From contig NZ_JAGFXZ010000012.1 in NCBI RefSeq assembly GCF_019038395.1, positions 1 to 64,000 on the forward strand: a stretch of DNA of 64,000 bases, read 5' to 3'. The stretch's first letter is position 1; each line of letters begins with the position of its first letter. The notes below the pieces were generated by a model. The model was not told the DNA's origin and searched no databases. It saw only the letters and a list, made by a program, of their open reading frames with translations. Source of the DNA: Acinetobacter sp. BY419. GTDB lineage: Bacteria > Pseudomonadota > Gammaproteobacteria > Pseudomonadales > Moraxellaceae. Below are positions 62,784 to 64,000 of the stretch, piece after piece. A program made the position numbers and the translations under genes.

Positions 62784-63002
62784 ATGCAAATCCAATATCA
62801 AGCCTTAGTTGAGCATTTTGGAAGCCAAAAAGCTGCCGCAAATGCCCTACAGATAAATCAATGCACCATTAGTGGTTATGTCAACGGTAAATGGCAGATG
62901 TCTGAAAAAGTTGCTGCTCGTGCTCAAAAAGTCACAGGCGGAAAATTTAAAGCTTCTGATTTATGTTCTTCGCTTAAAGAAATCGAAAAACTATATACCT
63001 GA
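62784..63002 (+). CDS. cro: Cro-like phage repressor
   Basis: 72 residues: MQIQYQALVEHFGSQKAAAN, then ALQINQCTISGYVNG as recognition helix region, close to YdaS/Cro-type small repressors. The ATG at 62784 has GAGAGG 6 bases upstream, better than the ATG at 62778. First gene of the rightward early transcript, divergent from cI. Confidence 0.82.
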   Translation: MQIQYQALVEHFGSQKAAANALQINQCTISGYVNGKWQMSEKVAARAQKVTGGKFKASDLCSSLKEIEKLYT

Positions 63003-63071
63003 ACCAGATCCATAAGCCAATTATCACTCATTGATAAAACAAAATAAACGTGAACAAAAACAGGGATTCAC

Positions 63072-63551
63072 ATGATTCTAAAGAAAGAAACAAGAATAGC
63101 GATTCACCAGATGATTAATCAATCTGAAGGATTTGATCCAAAGGACATTGCACAAGTCACTGGTGATGCGCACAAGACGATTTGCAACTATGGCAATCCA
63201 AATATGGAAAACCATGATCCAAGTCTCAAGAAGTTTGAGGCGATCATGCTTTTGACCCAAAACCCCGTGGTTCTGAAAGTTTGGGCGCATATGCTTGGTT
63301 TTGTTCTTATGCCATCAGGTGGAGAAGGTTCACATCGTCAGATGACTATTGTGGAAGCATTACTTCAAATGAACTCTGAAACAGGGAAAGCAAATCAAAA
63401 GGTTTATGAAGTTTTAGAAGATGGAATGGTAACACCGCAAGAGTATGCAGAAGCGAGTGAAATTCTTAACCGCATTATTGAAAACGCTAAAGCAGCAGAT
63501 ATGGCTTTAAGCAAACAAATGCATAAATTCACACAAAATGAAAAAGCCTGA
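63072..63551 (+). CDS. phage regulatory protein, CII (CP76) family
   Basis: 159 residues with the pattern of the Phage_CP76/CII-like family: QMINQSEGFDPKDIAQVTG, an HTH-like KTICNYGNPNMENHDPSLKK, and a long helical C-terminus with EVLEDGMVTPQEYAEASEIL. Members control lysogeny decisions in lambdoid and P2-like phages. It follows cro on the rightward transcript. Confidence 0.75.
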   Translation: MILKKETRIAIHQMINQSEGFDPKDIAQVTGDAHKTICNYGNPNMENHDPSLKKFEAIMLLTQNPVVLKVWAHMLGFVLMPSGGEGSHRQMTIVEALLQMNSETGKANQKVYEVLEDGMVTPQEYAEASEILNRIIENAKAADMALSKQMHKFTQNEKA

Positions 63552-63568
63552 CGGTCGAGGTCAGGCTT
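63544..63568. terminator. hairpin over the CII-like stop codon
   Basis: AAGCCTGAC/GTCAGGCTT, perfect 9-bp arms with a 7-base loop. The T-run is on the minus-strand side, so it would act best on leftward (antisense) transcription; rightward it could be a partial terminator like lambda tR1. Confidence 0.6.
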
Positions 63569-63584
63569 GTTCGATTCATTAATC

Positions 63585-63797
63585 ATGGAACCAATGAATA
63601 TGAGATCAAATTTAGCACAACATCAAGGTTCTTTCAAATGTGAAGCGACTACAACAGATCAAGTAAATCGATGCTTGCTTGAGGAAGTTGAAGCACATGA
63701 ATTTGAACTGGGCTTGGCTCCTGATGCTGCATACGTCAAACCAGTTGGTTCGAGCAGAGTGATGGCTGAAGCCGGCGAAAATAGGGACGGGGAATGA
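63585..63797 (+). CDS. small unknown phage protein
   Basis: About 70 residues from ATG 63585; further in-frame ATGs at 63594 and 63600 are possible and no clear ribosome binding site decides. Acidic and polar (LLEEVEAHEFELGLAPDAAY), probably soluble. It ends one base before the next gene's start. Family unknown. Confidence 0.5.
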   Translation: MEPMNMRSNLAQHQGSFKCEATTTDQVNRCLLEEVEAHEFELGLAPDAAYVKPVGSSRVMAEAGENRDGE

Positions 63798-63798
63798 T

Positions 63799-64000
63799 AT
63801 GAGCTTAGATGCTTCAAACTGGGCTTGGAGAGTGGAACTGAGCGAAAAGAAAGGTGGTTGTCGTATACCACTGAAACGCCTCATTCTGCTTTCATTAGCT
63901 GATCGTGCTGGTGAAGATCATTGCTGCTACCCGAGTATGCAACGTCTGGAAAAAGATACAGGCCTTGAACGTAAAACCGTACTGAAGATCATTGCTGAAC
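63799..64000 (+). CDS. phage replication/HTH protein, N-terminal part (cut by the window edge)
   Basis: GGGGA precedes the ATG at 63799; 67 codons are open to the edge. The sequence LKRLILLSLADRAGEDHCCY and MQRLEKDTGLERKTVLKII is a winged-helix domain typical of phage replication-initiation (lambda O-like) proteins. Its place after cro and the CII-like gene supports a role in replication. Confidence 0.65.
   Translation, partial: MSLDASNWAWRVELSEKKGGCRIPLKRLILLSLADRAGEDHCCYPSMQRLEKDTGLERKTVLKIIAE

Larger units (their letters stand above)
52600..64000. mobile_element. lambdoid-type prophage, left and immunity part (continues past the window)
   Basis: Everything right of trpG reads as phage: a leftward early operon of small overlapping genes, a CI/Cro/CII control region, and the start of a replication gene. 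No integrase gene is present on the left side, so it must lie beyond the right edge, be lost, or be replaced. The left boundary is set only by the last host gene and an unusual repeat at 52625-52659. Confidence 0.88.

Overview
The window looks like chromosomal DNA of an Acinetobacter species or a close Moraxellaceae relative. This is an inference from gene content: a fused RNase HI–DNA polymerase III epsilon gene, a FimL–NudC pair, a trpGDC cluster, a SutA-like small acidic protein, moderate A+T content and an encoded CCA on every tRNA. No ribosomal RNA operon, insertion sequence or CRISPR array was seen.

Layout. 1-1014 is an AT-rich tail of a polysaccharide-type locus (GT32-like glycosyltransferase). 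1385-4266 holds ubiquinone hydroxylases ubiH-ubiI and a SutA-like RNA polymerase-binding protein. 4358-8295 carries rsmI, diverging from lpoA-yraN-dolP and an esterase, an envelope cluster with an order close to that of E. coli. 8400-12316 holds nudC, fimL and rnhA-dnaQ, all leftward. 12524-19740 holds mltD with eight LysM repeats and a Yej-type peptide importer (yejA, yejB, yejE, with no ATPase gene beside them). 19869-25715 holds an Old Yellow Enzyme, a heme-oxygenase-like diiron candidate, three tRNA-Glu genes, a lipase-like hydrolase and an amino-acid permease. 25830-29106 is bracketed by two more tRNA-Glu copies and contains a tiny membrane protein and a TonB receptor with two Fur-like boxes. 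29127-36635 holds rnt-pyrC, a membrane diguanylate cyclase, argG, fadH and tRNA-Ser. 36726-49153 holds a methyltransferase, pirin, an L,D-transpeptidase, hemE, DUF817, a DUF3015/DUF4105 pair, dosC, DUF4385, a histone-H1-like protein, folE and an Smr protein. 49407-49835 is a dead GFA-family gene. 50105-52572 is trpGDC.

From about 52.6 kb to the right edge the DNA is a lambdoid-type prophage whose right part lies outside the window. A leftward early operon (57132 to 52691, nine genes mostly joined by 4-base ATGA overlaps) carries an AlpA-like regulator, a DNA methyltransferase-like protein and a RecA-like P-loop ATPase. The immunity region has a CI-type S24 repressor, a Cro-like protein and a CII-family regulator. 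Between cI and cro I find three copies of the motif TATTAG-N4-CTAATA spaced 24 and 23 bases centre to centre, with a matching promoter, and the same motif in the left early promoter. This closely parallels the lambda OR/OL arrangement.

The most novel part is the cassette between the two operator regions (57334-61820). It holds an orphan HsdR-N-like PD-(D/E)xK nuclease, a 100-residue helical protein, a single-pass membrane protein of unknown family, a GAF-GGDEF diguanylate cyclase with an intact GGDEF and RxxD site, a 77-residue protein, and an oppositely oriented two-repeat protein. It sits where lambda keeps rexAB, so it is a candidate superinfection-exclusion, defence or lysogenic-conversion module. 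That role is inferred from position and is not shown by the sequence.
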